Origin: Antedon mediterranea
Lineage: Eukaryota > Echinodermata > Crinoidea > Comatulida > Antedonidae
NCBI RefSeq assembly: GCF_964355755.1
Contig: NC_092676.1
Location: forward strand, 8,044,288 to 8,104,287
Length of the DNA stretch: 60,000 nt
Reading direction: 5' to 3'
Positions within the stretch are counted from its first letter, which is position 1, and each line of letters begins with the position of its first letter. The position numbers and the translations under genes are program-made. The notes under the pieces are model-generated. The model worked only from the letters and a program-made list of their open reading frames with translations. It searched no databases and was not told the DNA's origin. This document shows positions 1-11,900 of this stretch, in pieces.

Positions 1-45
1 TGACCGGCCAGTATTCCCCAAAGATAGGGCCTGCACAGAAGCATG
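1..45 (+). CDS. DNAAF1: DNAAF1 exon (partial)
   Basis: Encodes DRPVFPKDRACTEAW and ends at a GTAAGT donor. The split Trp codon (TG|G) is completed by the exon at 664. Confidence 0.85.
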
Positions 46-3000
46 GTAAGTTTACATAGCATGTGATTCAGGAGTGTTTTTCATGATGAATATTGATATT
101 GTTCATGCATATAAATTAATATAAAGTAAAAAATTGTTTACTGACAGATATCGCTTTTATTGCCTTGGAGTAAAAGTGTAATGTAAATAATTATTTTGGT
201 CCTGTGTATATATTGTACATAGCAAGTGAGTGGCCGAGCGGTTAAGACAGTGGAACCATAATTACATAACCATAACATCGGCAAGTGATCGAGGCTCACT
301 CGTTCCATGGTTCTGGTGGTAGAACATATATAATATATATAAACCATAGTTCCATTCCAGTGTACACATCTGGCTCATGTGCACTTCAAAGAGCCTAGTA
401 CATCTTTCGGGACGAGTAAGGGGTTACCGCGGTGTACTAGTCCACACACAGCAACTGTCACACACAGACACTGACACATAACTGGGCCATCTGAAAGAAC
501 AGTCTTTGACTGCAGAGGTCACCAGTATAAATAAATAAAAAAATTGTTTTAAATGTGCACGATAAAAATTCTTGGGGCTCACCCAGTATAAAGAAGAAAT
601 CAATTTCAAAATTTAATTGTGTCTTTGTTACCTAGTGCATTAAAAAATGAAAATCTTTTTTAGGGCAATAGGTGGTCGTGAGGCTGAGAAAGCTGAAAGA
701 GAAAGATGGGCTGCAAAGGAACAGGCTAAAATCCAAGCTAGCATTGATGGTAGGATGATTATTATTATTATAATTAAATTATTATCTTAAATTTACTGTA
801 ATATATAATGTTAAACTTGATATTTGAATGATTTATTATTTAGTAATAATATTATTTTATTTAGGGATTCATTTAGAGATTGTCTTTTTAAACTATTTTT
901 TTGCCACTTTATAAGTAACCATGTTTCGATTTTGTTCTTTCACTCTTTATATCGTGCAATGTATATATATATACCTTAGGCAAAGAACATTAATTCTAAA
1001 CCGCCCGGTGATATACTGAAATTTAATTAATTAATTTGAGATGATAAAGATGAGGAAATCTGTGAGAATGTGAAAAAGTCGCCCCAACCAAGTCTCGGAC
1101 CGCCTGCTTGGTATGCAGATGTCCTAACCATTAGACCACTGGGGCTTTCATGGTATTGTTCAAACTCGATTGGATAGCGACTCTTTAACATTCTTGGCGT
1201 GATACGGCGGAACAGCACTACTCCTCAGTTGTACACACGCAATGTATATATATATATATATATACATTATGTTTTTGTATTGTGATTTTTATTAGCAAGT
1301 TTTAAGAGTTTTTATGTATGTTTTTAACCTTTTATTTGTAAAAACTAGATCAATGTAAAACAGGTGCTACATCTATACCCGATATGTTTTTATCAATTAT
1401 GTTATAAATTTACAGTATTTTAAATAAATGGTAATTTTCATTTCCTTTTGTATTTAAGCTTTGACTGAAATTAGAAGACGAGCAGAATTGCTGAGAAAAG
1501 AACGGGAGGAGATTGCTGAGGTATGTTATTGCATTATTTAGTGGTATAGATATAATTTATTTTTGAGGTACAAATGTAGGTAGGAGTGCACTCCATTTAT
1601 GACAATTAGGGAAGAAGGGAAATGACCATTTAATAGAAAAGTCAGATAAGGACGATGTGCACTTTAAAGAACCCAGTTCATCATTCGAGACAAGTAGGGG
1701 GTTACCTTGGTGAACTAGTAAACAAAATAGCTCCTGTTCAGGGGGATACCATGTGCCAGAAGACATAAAATAAAAAAATTAAATTTAAAAAAAATGAAAT
1801 TTTTAAAAAATCACCGGCAGTCAATCATGCATATCTGCAGTTACATAAGTTACATAACTAATGTTTTGTCTTCCAGGCAAATGGTGATACAGGACCTAAG
1901 CCAGTGGTTGCACAAGAGAAGTTCTACCCACCAGATGAAGATATCCAATTAACATTTGATGTCAATTGCAAAGGTAGGTAATCTTTCTTAGTGACTTCTT
2001 TGACTGTGGTGCTCAGCGTCCCAAATTCTTCTTACAAGGTGAAACCATAATTAATAATAGACATTTTGTTATGAAGTAGACCGTCATGCGCACAAGTTAA
2101 TGAGCTTGTCGCTGACAGCCTAATTTACATTTAAAAGTCGGTGACCAGCATATATAATTATTTTAAAGCACTTTAGCTGTATTTAATCTTTGTCTTTTCT
2201 GCTTTAAATAATTCCTTTATGAAACAAACTATCTTGATGTATTTTATTCAGAATGTCTTGAAGATGGTGCATCAAAGGAACCAGTTTTCATAACAGAAAT
2301 GGACGATGATGTTGAAACCATCAAACTCCAAGATGAAAAGATTAACATTGATGTAAGCTATCATACGGCTATGTTTCAAATATGGAAATACCATCACTTT
2401 GTAATAAATACAGTAATACCAAGTGTGATGAAGCAAGGCAACACATAGATTGCCTTGGTTCAAGTCCCTGGAGTACGAATTACTATATAATAACTACAGT
2501 AACAACACTGTAGCCACATTTTTCTTCAACCAGAATTAAAGTATTTGGAGCTAAAAATCAAACCTGAAAAAAGTTGTTTGTAGTGTTATACATATATATT
2601 ACAGTAAATTGTTCCCTTGGAATTTTGAATGGTTTTGTTTTTTTTAATTACAGGACCTTCCAGATTTAGAAGAAGTGGAAATAGATATTCAAGATACAGC
2701 ACCTAAAGTAAGTCTTGTAATAACACTGTTTTTGCTGTACAATTGAACTTTATTCTTTGATTTATTTAAAAGAAATAATATACAATTTTGGTTATTCCAG
2801 GAATGTTTCCAACCCGTTATTCAAATATTAAACGAAGATGAAGAGTTACCAACACTGAAAAAACCCATCATAGAGGAGCTCCATGCCAGTGAACCCATCA
2901 CAGAGGAGATCCATGCCAGTGAACCCACACCAGAAAACGCTGCAGAACCTCTGTTCACAAAGAGAGAACCAATTCATGATTCATCTCTGGTTGATCTTGA

Positions 3001-3589
3001 TGATGGCAGTACAGCATTAGACAGTCTCATTATTAATCCTCATGAACCACAGCCAATGAGAAGAATGTTGATTGAGGAAATTAGTTGTGATGACGGTAGT
3101 AAAGTTGTAGATGAAGGAGTTACAGAGCCAAAAGGGAAGTTAATAGTGGAGGAATTAGTTGATGATATGTCACAGAGCAATCAAACGAACAAAGGTAATA
3201 TTGCCAGTTGATGTATATTACAAAATTCTTCTCTATATGACAGGAGAAAATTGATAACCTAATGCTTTCACAGGTGCAAAAAGTAACGACTTGTAACCAG
3301 GTTTTCATCGTGTGAAGAAAATTTTCTGGAAATTCTCCTAAATTTCACAAGAGACCCCTGTCAAACCTCGGGAGATTACCAATCAAATAGCATGCAACTA
3401 CGCTTTCCTTCCAATTAAAGATTCCATACGTACTGGTACTTAAGAAAATTTGATGACATCTGTTCTCAATTCCACCCTATAAATATATATATGATCTACA
3501 CTAGGATTTAATAACTTGTTTAGGCAGTAGGGTATGTTCCTCAAAAAAATAAGTTTTTCTTTTCTTCAATTTCAGATGATGCCAACTGA
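1..3589 (+). CDS. DNAAF1: DNAAF1 (LRRC50), 3' half of gene, 5' part off window
   Basis: This gene encodes a cytoplasmic factor that helps pre-assemble the dynein arms of motile cilia. Coding exons read 1-45, 664-749, 1459-1520, 1877-1973, 2252-2352, 2654-2707, 2801-3194 and probably 3576-3589, with GT/AG borders and matching phases. The window opens inside the signature that follows the LRR domain (DRPVFPKDRACTEAW). A charged helix (GGREAEKAERERWAAKEQ) follows, then an acidic region with the family-typical VFITEMDD...ETIKL and IDDLPDLEE. The large exon is acidic and repeats LI(V)EE-(L/I)-xDD-type motifs, as in the vertebrate C-terminus. The LRR domain lies left of the window. If the donor at 3195 is not used, the frame stops at 3210-3212, so the last residues are uncertain. 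Introns carry SINEs. It converges on BORA. Confidence 0.88.
225..545 (+). mobile_element. tRNA-derived SINE (type 1) in a DNAAF1 intron
   Basis: The head looks like a Leu/Ser tRNA (AGTGGCCGAGCGGTTAAGAC, a good A box) with a decayed B box. The body has CACTTCAAAGAGCC and GGGGTTACCGCGGTGTACTAG, followed by an A-rich tail. The same body recurs at about 1655-1770. Confidence 0.7.
664..749 (+). CDS. DNAAF1: DNAAF1 exon, charged helix
   Basis: Starts after a TTTTTTAG acceptor and ends at GTAGG. It encodes the Glu/Lys/Arg-rich helix that follows the LRR cap in DNAAF1. Confidence 0.85.
979..1236 (-). mobile_element. tRNA-derived SINE (type 2) in a DNAAF1 intron
   Basis: On the minus strand, a 5' leader is followed by a tRNA-like core (GGTCTAATGGTTAGGAC, about 1080-1147) and a body ending in TTCTTTGCC. 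The B box is partly deleted relative to the copy at 36.1 kb, so it is not a functional tRNA. Confidence 0.75.
1459..1520 (+). CDS. DNAAF1: DNAAF1 exon, continuation of charged helix
   Basis: Encodes LTEIRRRAELLRKEREEIAE, joined in phase to the previous exon through a split Ala codon. The donor is GTATG. Confidence 0.85.
1655..1770 (+). mobile_element. SINE type 1, body fragment
   Basis: Matches the 3' body of the element at 225-545 (CACTTTAAAGAACCCAG and GGGGGTTACC). The tRNA-like head is missing. Confidence 0.6.
1877..1973 (+). CDS. DNAAF1: DNAAF1 exon
   Basis: Begins after TTCCAG and ends at GTAGG. It encodes a Pro/Asp-containing linker (FYPPDEDIQLTFD) with no domain I recognise. Confidence 0.8.
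2252..2352 (+). CDS. DNAAF1: DNAAF1 exon with VFITEMDD motif
   Basis: Contains PVFITEMDDDVETIKL, which resembles the VFVTELD...ETIRL block of vertebrate DNAAF1. The donor is GTAAGC. Confidence 0.85.
2654..2707 (+). CDS. DNAAF1: DNAAF1 exon with DLPDLEE motif
   Basis: An 18-codon exon encoding the acidic DLPDLEEVEID block, conserved in DNAAF1. Splice sites are consensus. Confidence 0.85.
2801..3194 (+). CDS. DNAAF1: DNAAF1 large acidic exon
   Basis: A 131-codon acidic exon. It contains a short internal duplication (IEELHASEPI then TEEIHASEPT) and two LI-EE motifs near its end. A donor at 3195 (GTAATA) leads to a mini-exon at 3576. Otherwise the frame reads six more codons to TGA at 3210. Confidence 0.8.
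3576..3589 (+). CDS. DNAAF1: DNAAF1 terminal mini-exon (possible)
   Basis: A long pyrimidine tract and TTCAG precede an in-phase DDAN-stop. It is supported only by splice-site quality and phase, so read-through to TGA at 3210 remains an alternative. Confidence 0.45.
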
Positions 3590-4126
3590 AACTAGAGGCC
3601 AAGATTTGGGAATTAGCATCCAATGCTGGATCAACGTTTGATTTAGTATGAACGTTAAAAACTGTCACTGACATAAATATAACCAAACTAGCCCTGGTGG
3701 ACTCGCCAAATATACTTCATACAGAAGCTTATATTGATACAAGAGAAATATGTACAAGTGGTGCCATGATTCCAAAAATATACAGCTAGCCAAGCACTTA
3801 ATTATTTAAAATGGAATGATGAAGGAAAGAGTAATAAAACAGAAGTTGGTTCCTATCAGATACAGTTATATGAAGAAAATAGTACATTATTAAATTTATT
3901 TAGGAAAAGGGTAAAAACACAAATACCTTGCTTATCTTATTTGAAATATAACGTCATTGGTTTGTAGTTATCGATTTATAGAGGTTTTATTAAATGTATT
4001 TAAATATTGTTATAATTTAACTATTAATTTTGTTGTTTGTCCTAAGCTTGGTGGTCTGAATGTTGCGTGTTCTATTTTGGGGAAACTGCCTAAACAAAGA
4101 CAAATATTTCGGGAAATTGTATATTG

Positions 4127-4132
4127 AATAAA
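4127..4132 (+). promoter_or_regulatory. Candidate poly(A) signal of DNAAF1
   Basis: AATAAA about 540 bases after the proposed DNAAF1 stop, in an AT-rich 3' UTR-like stretch. This places the end of DNAAF1 roughly 0.85 kb from the BORA stop codon. Confidence 0.5.
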
Positions 4133-4149
4133 TAACAGTTTCATACATT

Positions 4150-5018
4150 ATTGAAAAAAAACATTTATTTATACTATAGCACCAGCTTTCACTTGAGACC
4201 CGTTCATTAATTATTCATTAATCAATATCAGTTATAATCAACAGAAACTGATTTTTCTTCAGATCGTTATTTTGGTATTTGAGTAGAAATATTGTTTTGC
4301 TATCACCTAATTTGCATAAATCTTAGGTCTTGAGGTAATTTACACACTACTTCAATTTTAATCTTTTAATACAAAATTTAACGTTTTTAATTGATACTTA
4401 ACATTAATGTTATTAATTTACATATAAAATTTATCTACAACTTCTTTAAGGTATGATAGCTTGGAATGTTGAAAATGTAATTTATTCATGATGTACAGTA
4501 CATAAAGTATAAAACGTGGAAGGAATGAGTATTAATGATTAAAGAATAAGTATTGTTTAAAAAACAACAAAAGAAAGGAAAGAACCGGTTGCATACGGCA
4601 TTCAATAATAATTTAAAAGTTGAAAATGGCTATTGATAAGGCTATGATATAAGACAATTAAAAAATGTCACTGTCCGACCATAAACCATAGCAAATCATT
4701 GAATCTGAGGTGTTTATTTTAACTGAACATATTCACTAACAATACTCTTAAGGGTCTTTCACACCTGTTCCAGTCTGGCGCCGTCTAATCAAATTGAACA
4801 TCAATGTTTCGTTTTTACGCAATTGACATATTGATTGGAGCATAGCCGCGTCATGGAAACTAAATCTTGACGTTCGACTTGATTTGCCGGCGCCAGACTG
4901 AAACCGCGTAGGACTGGAACCGTGCCGGAACAGGAGTGAAAGACCCTTTAAACATATTCCTCAAGAAACATTCATTTCTAATCCTCTGTTAATACAATCT
5001 TTAGTAATGAATCTTACA
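4150..5018. other. Convergent DNAAF1/BORA intergenic stretch
   Basis: No coding exon is seen. It holds the BORA 3' UTR (a reverse AATAAA at 4713-4718 and another at 4164-4169) and a small inverted-repeat element at 4751-4947. The 3' ends of the two genes may overlap if the distal BORA signal is used. Confidence 0.5.
4751..4947. mobile_element. 197-bp MITE, PIF/Harbinger-like
   Basis: Terminal inverted repeats (AGGGTCTTTCAC-CCTGTTCC type) match at all but one of about 21 positions. TTA lies directly on both sides (4748-4750 and 4948-4950). A 3-bp TTA target duplication suits PIF/Harbinger. There is no coding capacity. Confidence 0.75.
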
Positions 5019-5986
5019 TTATACAGGTAGTGTTGATGCTGGTGGGGTATTAGCATTGTAACCTCCTTCAATCATACTCATTTCCATGTCGCATCTCTCC
5101 GACGCCATCTTACAATCGTCTTGTATTGACCCACTGTTGGTCATGCCATTAACTCCCGAGTCAATGGGCTGATTATGACCAGAGATTGAGTTAAGGCTTG
5201 GCATATTATTACATTCACTAACTGGAGTTCCCAAGCGATGGTCACTTTCTGGAAGTAAAAGACTTTCTTGTGATATATCCATTTCATTCTCTGGACAGAA
5301 GCTCATATCAACTGCACTCTCTTTACCTAAAAAGCAACCGTCATCATTTTCTGTTAAACTATTCACTGGAAAGCTAAATTCTTCATTGTTTTCATTACAT
5401 TTTGCCATTTCTGAAAAGTAGTCATTTCTCATGGTACTTGTCAGGTACTTCTGAACAGCATTCAAATGGCAACCAACATCGTTGTCTGACAAACTATTGA
5501 CTGGAAAGCTACATTCTTCTCTCTTCTCTTTTGGCACTTCTGAAAAATAGTCTTTTCTCATAGTACTTGTTAGGTACTCCTCAGCTGCATTGGTGTCACT
5601 GTCAAATGTATCTGGTGATGCGTCAAAGTCCAACATGCTAGCATCAACTTGCGACAGTTTCCGTTGATTCTCATATCCTGTGGTTGCGGAAGAAGCCATC
5701 TGCAAGTCTTGGTGCTCTTTATCACTAACTTCCCTTTTCTCTGTATTACTGTCCAATACAGGTTCTATTGGTAGTAACATTTCTGGCATTAATACTTCCT
5801 TTGATAATTTGCTGACTGGTGTCTGCATGTTGACTTCTTTAAGATATTTGTTGGTGGTACAACCAGCATGTCTATCCAACACTGTCATCAGGTTTAGCTT
5901 AGCTACGGCACCTCTTGGAAGATTGCCTGAGTTTGCCACTTTCAGATTTGATTTTTTTGGCATTGATCCAAATTTATTTTCCTTAC
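5019..5986 (-). CDS. BORA: BORA terminal coding exon
   Basis: The last 322 codons and the stop. The exon is hydrophilic and acidic. It carries a visible internal tandem repeat of about 45 residues (5333-5453 and 5467-5580 on the + strand), each with YLTSTMR-x-DYFSE and FPVNSL-x-(D/E)ND. The acceptor is TTTTTCAG at 5987. Confidence 0.85.
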
Positions 5987-8900
5987 CTGAAAAAGAATTC
6001 CCAAAAAGACCACAGATAACCAATTAATACCAGTAGTCTTTTGTTGATAAGTAAACCATAATAGCTATATTTTAGTGAGTACAGAGAGTCAGTGAACTAG
6101 CAGTGGACTAAGAACAACTACCTGTTTTCAAGTGGACTATTTTATATGGTGTAATAAAATTCAAATAATAACTGTTTGTTTACCTTTACCACTACTGCCT
6201 AATGTTGATACATTGCCTGAGAAGCAAGGAATCGGTGATATTCCAGGAGGTGGTAGGTAGAACTTAGTCTTTCCACATGGTGTGTTTTCTATTGGATGCA
6301 TCCACACTGTATATAATAATGTATTAATATGTTAATATTACACTAAATATAATATAACAGCTGAATAAATTTGAATAAGAAAAAATGTATCTTCTTGAGA
6401 TATGTAGCTAGAAAATACTAATCTAATCACATATTTTGTCACCTAAAATTTGATAGTGCAGACTATTCTAGCGCTTTAGATTTCACAACAGTGAATATGG
6501 ATGGTACAAGACCTTTAACCAGTACTAAATGTTGATAATGATATACAATAAAGCGATGTGGAAGTTTTTAATTGAATATCGGGTGGAAGCAACTTAGAGT
6601 ACACTTCTGCTGAGCACATCTACATCTACACTTTTTCATAAGAAGTTTGACAATTCTGGGCATGATGCTTTGATACTGCAATGTTCCATAATCTTTTGGA
6701 TACAAGGTTGTCTTTTTGTTTATATAAATGTAGGGCTGATTATGGATAGCACTGATCTGCAGTCTGTAATATTTTGGCAATACAAAGGGTCTATTAAAAA
6801 AAAAAATAGATATTTTCACTTATGGCCATTTGTTACAGTTCTTCAACTCAACTCAACTCAACGTAAACATTTATTTTCTTTCTTTCATTCAATAATAAAA
6901 CAACTGAATAAGGTATTAAAAAAAGTAAGTACGAGTTACAAATAATACATTTCATTAATATAATATATAAACACGACAGGCAAAGAACATTAGTTCTAAA
7001 CCGCCCGGCGATATACTGAAATTTTAATTAATTAATTTGAAACGATAAAGATGAGGAAATATAATATAAATATATAGCCTATATAGACTATTTTTAGTTA
7101 CACACATATATAAATATACATATTTATATATATAAACAAATCAGGCAAAGAACATTAACATTAATTTAATTATTTTATTTATTTGTATATATATGTATAT
7201 ATGTACACACACACCTATATATATGTATATATACATATATACATACATACATACACACAAACTCATCAGACAATAAACATTAATTCTAAACAGCCCGGCG
7301 ATATACTGAAATGTTAATTAATTAATTTGAAACGATAAAGATGAGGAAATATAATATAAATATATAGCCTATATAGACTATTTTCAGTTACATATATATA
7401 TATATATAAATATACAATATTTATATATAAACAAATCAGGCAAAGAATATATAAATATATATATACAAATATATATAAATCCAAAGACAAATAACTGAAA
7501 AAAATGACAATGCTGTGGGTATCAGTGGCTGGATCTCAATGGAGATACAAAAAAAGCGAAAAACTAAATCAAAACGATAAAGTAAACAGCCAGAAAAGTT
7601 AGCAGAGCTATATACATACACACACACATACATATATACAAATCAATTGTGTTGCATAGCACTGTGTAAATCAATATAAATAAATAAATAATTTTATTTT
7701 TTCTTCACAAGCTAACCTACCTCTGTTATTATCTGAAAGATTCTCAAGCAAGTCCATCTTTATTGGTGAAATTAGAGGAGAGTCAATATCTGACGATACT
7801 AACGAATGATACTTTTTAGAAGATGGAGTTGATTTTGGACTGGATGAAAATTGACTCTACAGCAGTAAAGAAAACCAAAAATAGATATTGATAATAATAC
7901 ATTAGTGTGAACCAGACTTTATTATGGTTTCAGAGTTGGAATGGTGTTACAGAGTCTATTTCACACTAAGAAAAATAGAGTTTATCTCTGAATTATTATC
8001 TCCAAACCTGTTTGGTACAAAATATACTATACATCATCTATAGCTTAGATATGAAATAATATTTTAAAAATCTATATACAGTATCTGTATAAAATTCTTT
8101 ACGTTAAACTATTGATAAATGCGTAGGTGTGCGACATTTCGACTTGTCAACAAATCTTCATCTGGCAATGACTATAATGTTAGTGGTTGCTAAGATAAAA
8201 TCTCGAAGGACAGTACTTGTGGAGTAGTTTATGAAATAGGATGTCTAAGCTGTGAAGCTGTATATGTTAGAGAAACTGGAAGAAAGTTAAAAACCAGGAT
8301 GGAAGAACACAAGAAAGATTGAACATTAGCAACTTGAAAAACAGAACCGGATCATATGAACAGATTTAGCCACACCCCAACTGGGACATAACAAAAATAT
8401 CAGAAAAAAAATGCACAATACTAAAAGAATCTTTATGGATCAGAAAAAAACAAATGTACCATGAATAGGGATGACGGTGGGTTCTCGCTTTCTCACATAT
8501 GACCAACTCATTTCACTTGTAAACCAAGGTTACTAGTGGGGGCGCTGCTGTACAACTAGCAAAGCTAATCCTAGCAACCACTAGTCATTGCCAGATGAAG
8601 ATTTGTTGACACGTACATATTTATTAATGGTTTAACGTAAAGAATTATTACAAATAAAAATTAAAAATAATAGTTGTGTTGTTTTACTTAATAGGCATAT
8701 ATTCATTAACATAAATACTAATAAAACATGAGAAGAAGGATATTTTTAACAAATTTATTTCTTTATTCGATTTTCTCAAGAGTTGGGTGATAATATCTAC
8801 AATATTGCATTGTTTAGTTTAGTTTCCACAATTTCAATTAATGACTGTATCACATATCTTTCCTCAATACAGCTGTCATGAATTACATTTAAAACAAATT

Positions 8901-11900
8901 TCATGTCATTCAAATTTGCAAATGCACTTTCAATGTTTCTATCGATAAGGAATATTTTTGCTTGTAAATACAATATGAAAACTACAGTGTTTATAACAAA
9001 TGCTCTATCAAAATGGTTGACAAGTTCAAATATATCCTTATCAACAGCCCAAGAGGTACCAAATTTGGTAGGTGGTGTTACAGACACTTTACAGTCTACA
9101 ACACATATCTTTGTCTCTTTTTATTTCATCAAGTACTGGTTCAAACTTTGCCAGCATCTCCATCAATTTTTCATGTTTACCCATTAAGTAATAATATTTA
9201 ATAACATTAATTTGTGTACCTACACATTTGTGGTCAGTCCAACCATCAGGGTACACAAGGTTTGATCCTAATGTATAATAGGCTAATGGCTTTTGCATAT
9301 AATTATCTGAGAATTGATAAGAGGGATGTGCTTTCTGTAATGCTGCCAATAATTGTGTATATTCATCACCGAACATACAACATAAATTATGTATAAATAT
9401 GATCCTGTAACCTTTTGGTACTAACTCATTAATACATGCTAAGATTGAAAAAAGTATATTGTCATTGGAATGGAGGTTAAATAAATTAACAAACAATGTA
9501 GATTTCTCATGTTGAATTTGGTCTAATCTTATTCCTGAAAATAGTAATGAAGTTAAACAATATAATTGTTTCTTAACGTAAGCATCATCACATTGCCGTA
9601 CAAATTTAATAATAGCACCAAGGGCAAGGGATTCATTTAGTAGGGTAGACTTCAGACTTGTAAAGTCACTAAAACTATTAGTCTTTGGCAGGTTCAGAAT
9701 CTTGAGAGAAGCATCCACAAAGTTACTATTTTCAACTGCGCTGACACTTTGCACTACGCTACACCAAAGATGTCTTTTAACTTCTATTAACATAACTATC
9801 ACATGGTCACAATGTCCATTTGATAAATGTCCAATTAAATTTTGTTGAGGAATGAAATAATGAGGAAGGTCTTTCTGTTGATAGCAACGTATCAGCCAAT
9901 CAAGTGTCTTCCTGATTAAGTTCATAGTGCTATGACCTTTAGAAGGAACTGTCTCACACATCCAAAAGCAAGCTGTCTTGATGAAGTAAGAACAGAATGG
10001 TGTTGGTGGATCAGATTCACTGTACAAATGAATATGTTTTTTTTATGGCTTTAAGAGCACACATGCACCTGGCATATGGTTCACAAAGTTCAAAACAGAG
10101 TTCTCTTTCAGCTAGAGAAAATGATAATCGCCATTCAGTATCTTTTGATGTAGTACTTGGGTGTCCTATACCAACAACAAGAAGTTCAAGATCAGAAATT
10201 TTCCTTAATAACTCACTTGATGGCCAGTTACTTCGTCTTTTTCTTGTGAAAAAATCCATGGTAGACAACGGCCATGACTGGCATTTCAAACATAATGTCA
10301 CATCTTGCACACGTCTAGAATTACTATAGGACAGTTCAAACGAAGGACCATGTCTTCTCATTTGTTTTATTGAATCATGTTTAAACAGATTTATAAAATC
10401 ATTGATCTCTAAATACCCATTACCAGCAGTATCTAATAAGGATATGAATGACTCAAGGTTGTTGCTGTTTTATTTTAGGCTTCAAATAAACTGGTTCATT
10501 TGGATTCTGCTCAGCTATTACATAACCACCATTATGATACATCCTTTCTGGTTCAAATTGCCACAACACAATGGAAGTATTTCCACCACTGCACATGATA
10601 TCTTGATCTCCACAAACTCTTTTAGGCATTGCTTCAAACATACTTCCCACATAATACAGTTGAACTGGCAACTGACAACAATTTCTAAAACCAACATCTT
10701 ATAATTTCTGTTGAATTCTACTGTAAGCAATGCTAATATACTGAGTTGACATAAAGCTTCTAAGAAGCTTAACTGCAATTTGATCAACGTCTTCTTGGTT
10801 TGATTTATTCACCACATGTCTGATAAATCTGTGTTTAGCAATATTCCTAGTGTCAAAAGTACAACAATACTTGGTAGAAGTACCATTATTAAACTCGACT
10901 GCATAAGCATATTTTCTACTTCAGTTATTGAAAACAACATCCTCAAAAATGCAAAACAATGGAAATGGCAGTTAATAAATACAAATTTGGATTGTTCAAA
11001 GCAACAACTCCTTGCCAAAGTCTTCCAATATAAACTAATTTTGTACCAATATTGTAGATATTAAAACAGCTATATACAAGTATGGCATTATTAATATGCC
11101 CTTTGTAAATCATTGAGTTTTAACCATCTAGTAGATTACAACATACTTCCAGAATGTTCTATTCTATTTTGTTTCTATATGTTGCAGACACTACAGTCTT
11201 TTATCAAAAATACCAGAATAAACAATTGGTACAAATTATGTAAAATAACACATTCTGAAAAAGATTTTTTTTGTAAACTCTACAAAGTACTGTATAATTT
11301 ATTTGTTTAGTTTTAGTAAGTGTTATCCAACAATAATACTTTTGCAATGAACGTTAGTGCTTTAATATTATCTCCATGCATCAAGGTAAATAAACTATCA
11401 GATTAATCTGACTGGAAAGAATTACTAACAACATACTAGCTGATTTGGATTATCTCAAGTCTAAAACAACAAATCCTCATTATTACATGAGTAAGGATAA
11501 GCAAAATAAATAGCAATAAACCCTTTCACTGCGTATACCCAGTACTAGACGAACCTTTTGCCCACCAAACAACACAAAAATAATTACAAAATTATTTCAT
11601 TTATTTTTTTTGCAATTTATTAAAATCACATTTTTTTCTTAAATAAATATTACGCACATACAGTAGTACTGTCAGTGTCTACACTATCAAACTTTATGTC
11701 ACAAAAAATGTGATGTGCCCATATATTGACACAATATTTGGGCATATTATCACTACGATATTTGGGAATTTTGTCAAACTAGTTTGATAGTGTAGACAGA
11801 GTTGAGACAGTATACTTTAATTCTCACAAGTTGGGAGATACTGTTTACAATATTGCTTTGTTTTTTAGTTTAGTTTCCACGATTCCAATTAATGACTGTG

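Larger units (their letters stand above)
6307..7720. other. BORA intron with SINE 3' tails and AT satellite
   Basis: The last BORA intron but one. About 6.31-6.95 kb shows no gene. About 6.98-7.45 kb holds a tandem repeat, and 7477-7609 a Penelope-like tail. Long TATA/CATA microsatellites separate them. Confidence 0.6.

Noticed and set aside
1081-1147. tRNA gene on the minus strand
   Set aside because: The B box is partly deleted and the core is embedded in a dispersed SINE also found at 36.1 kb and, tail only, elsewhere.
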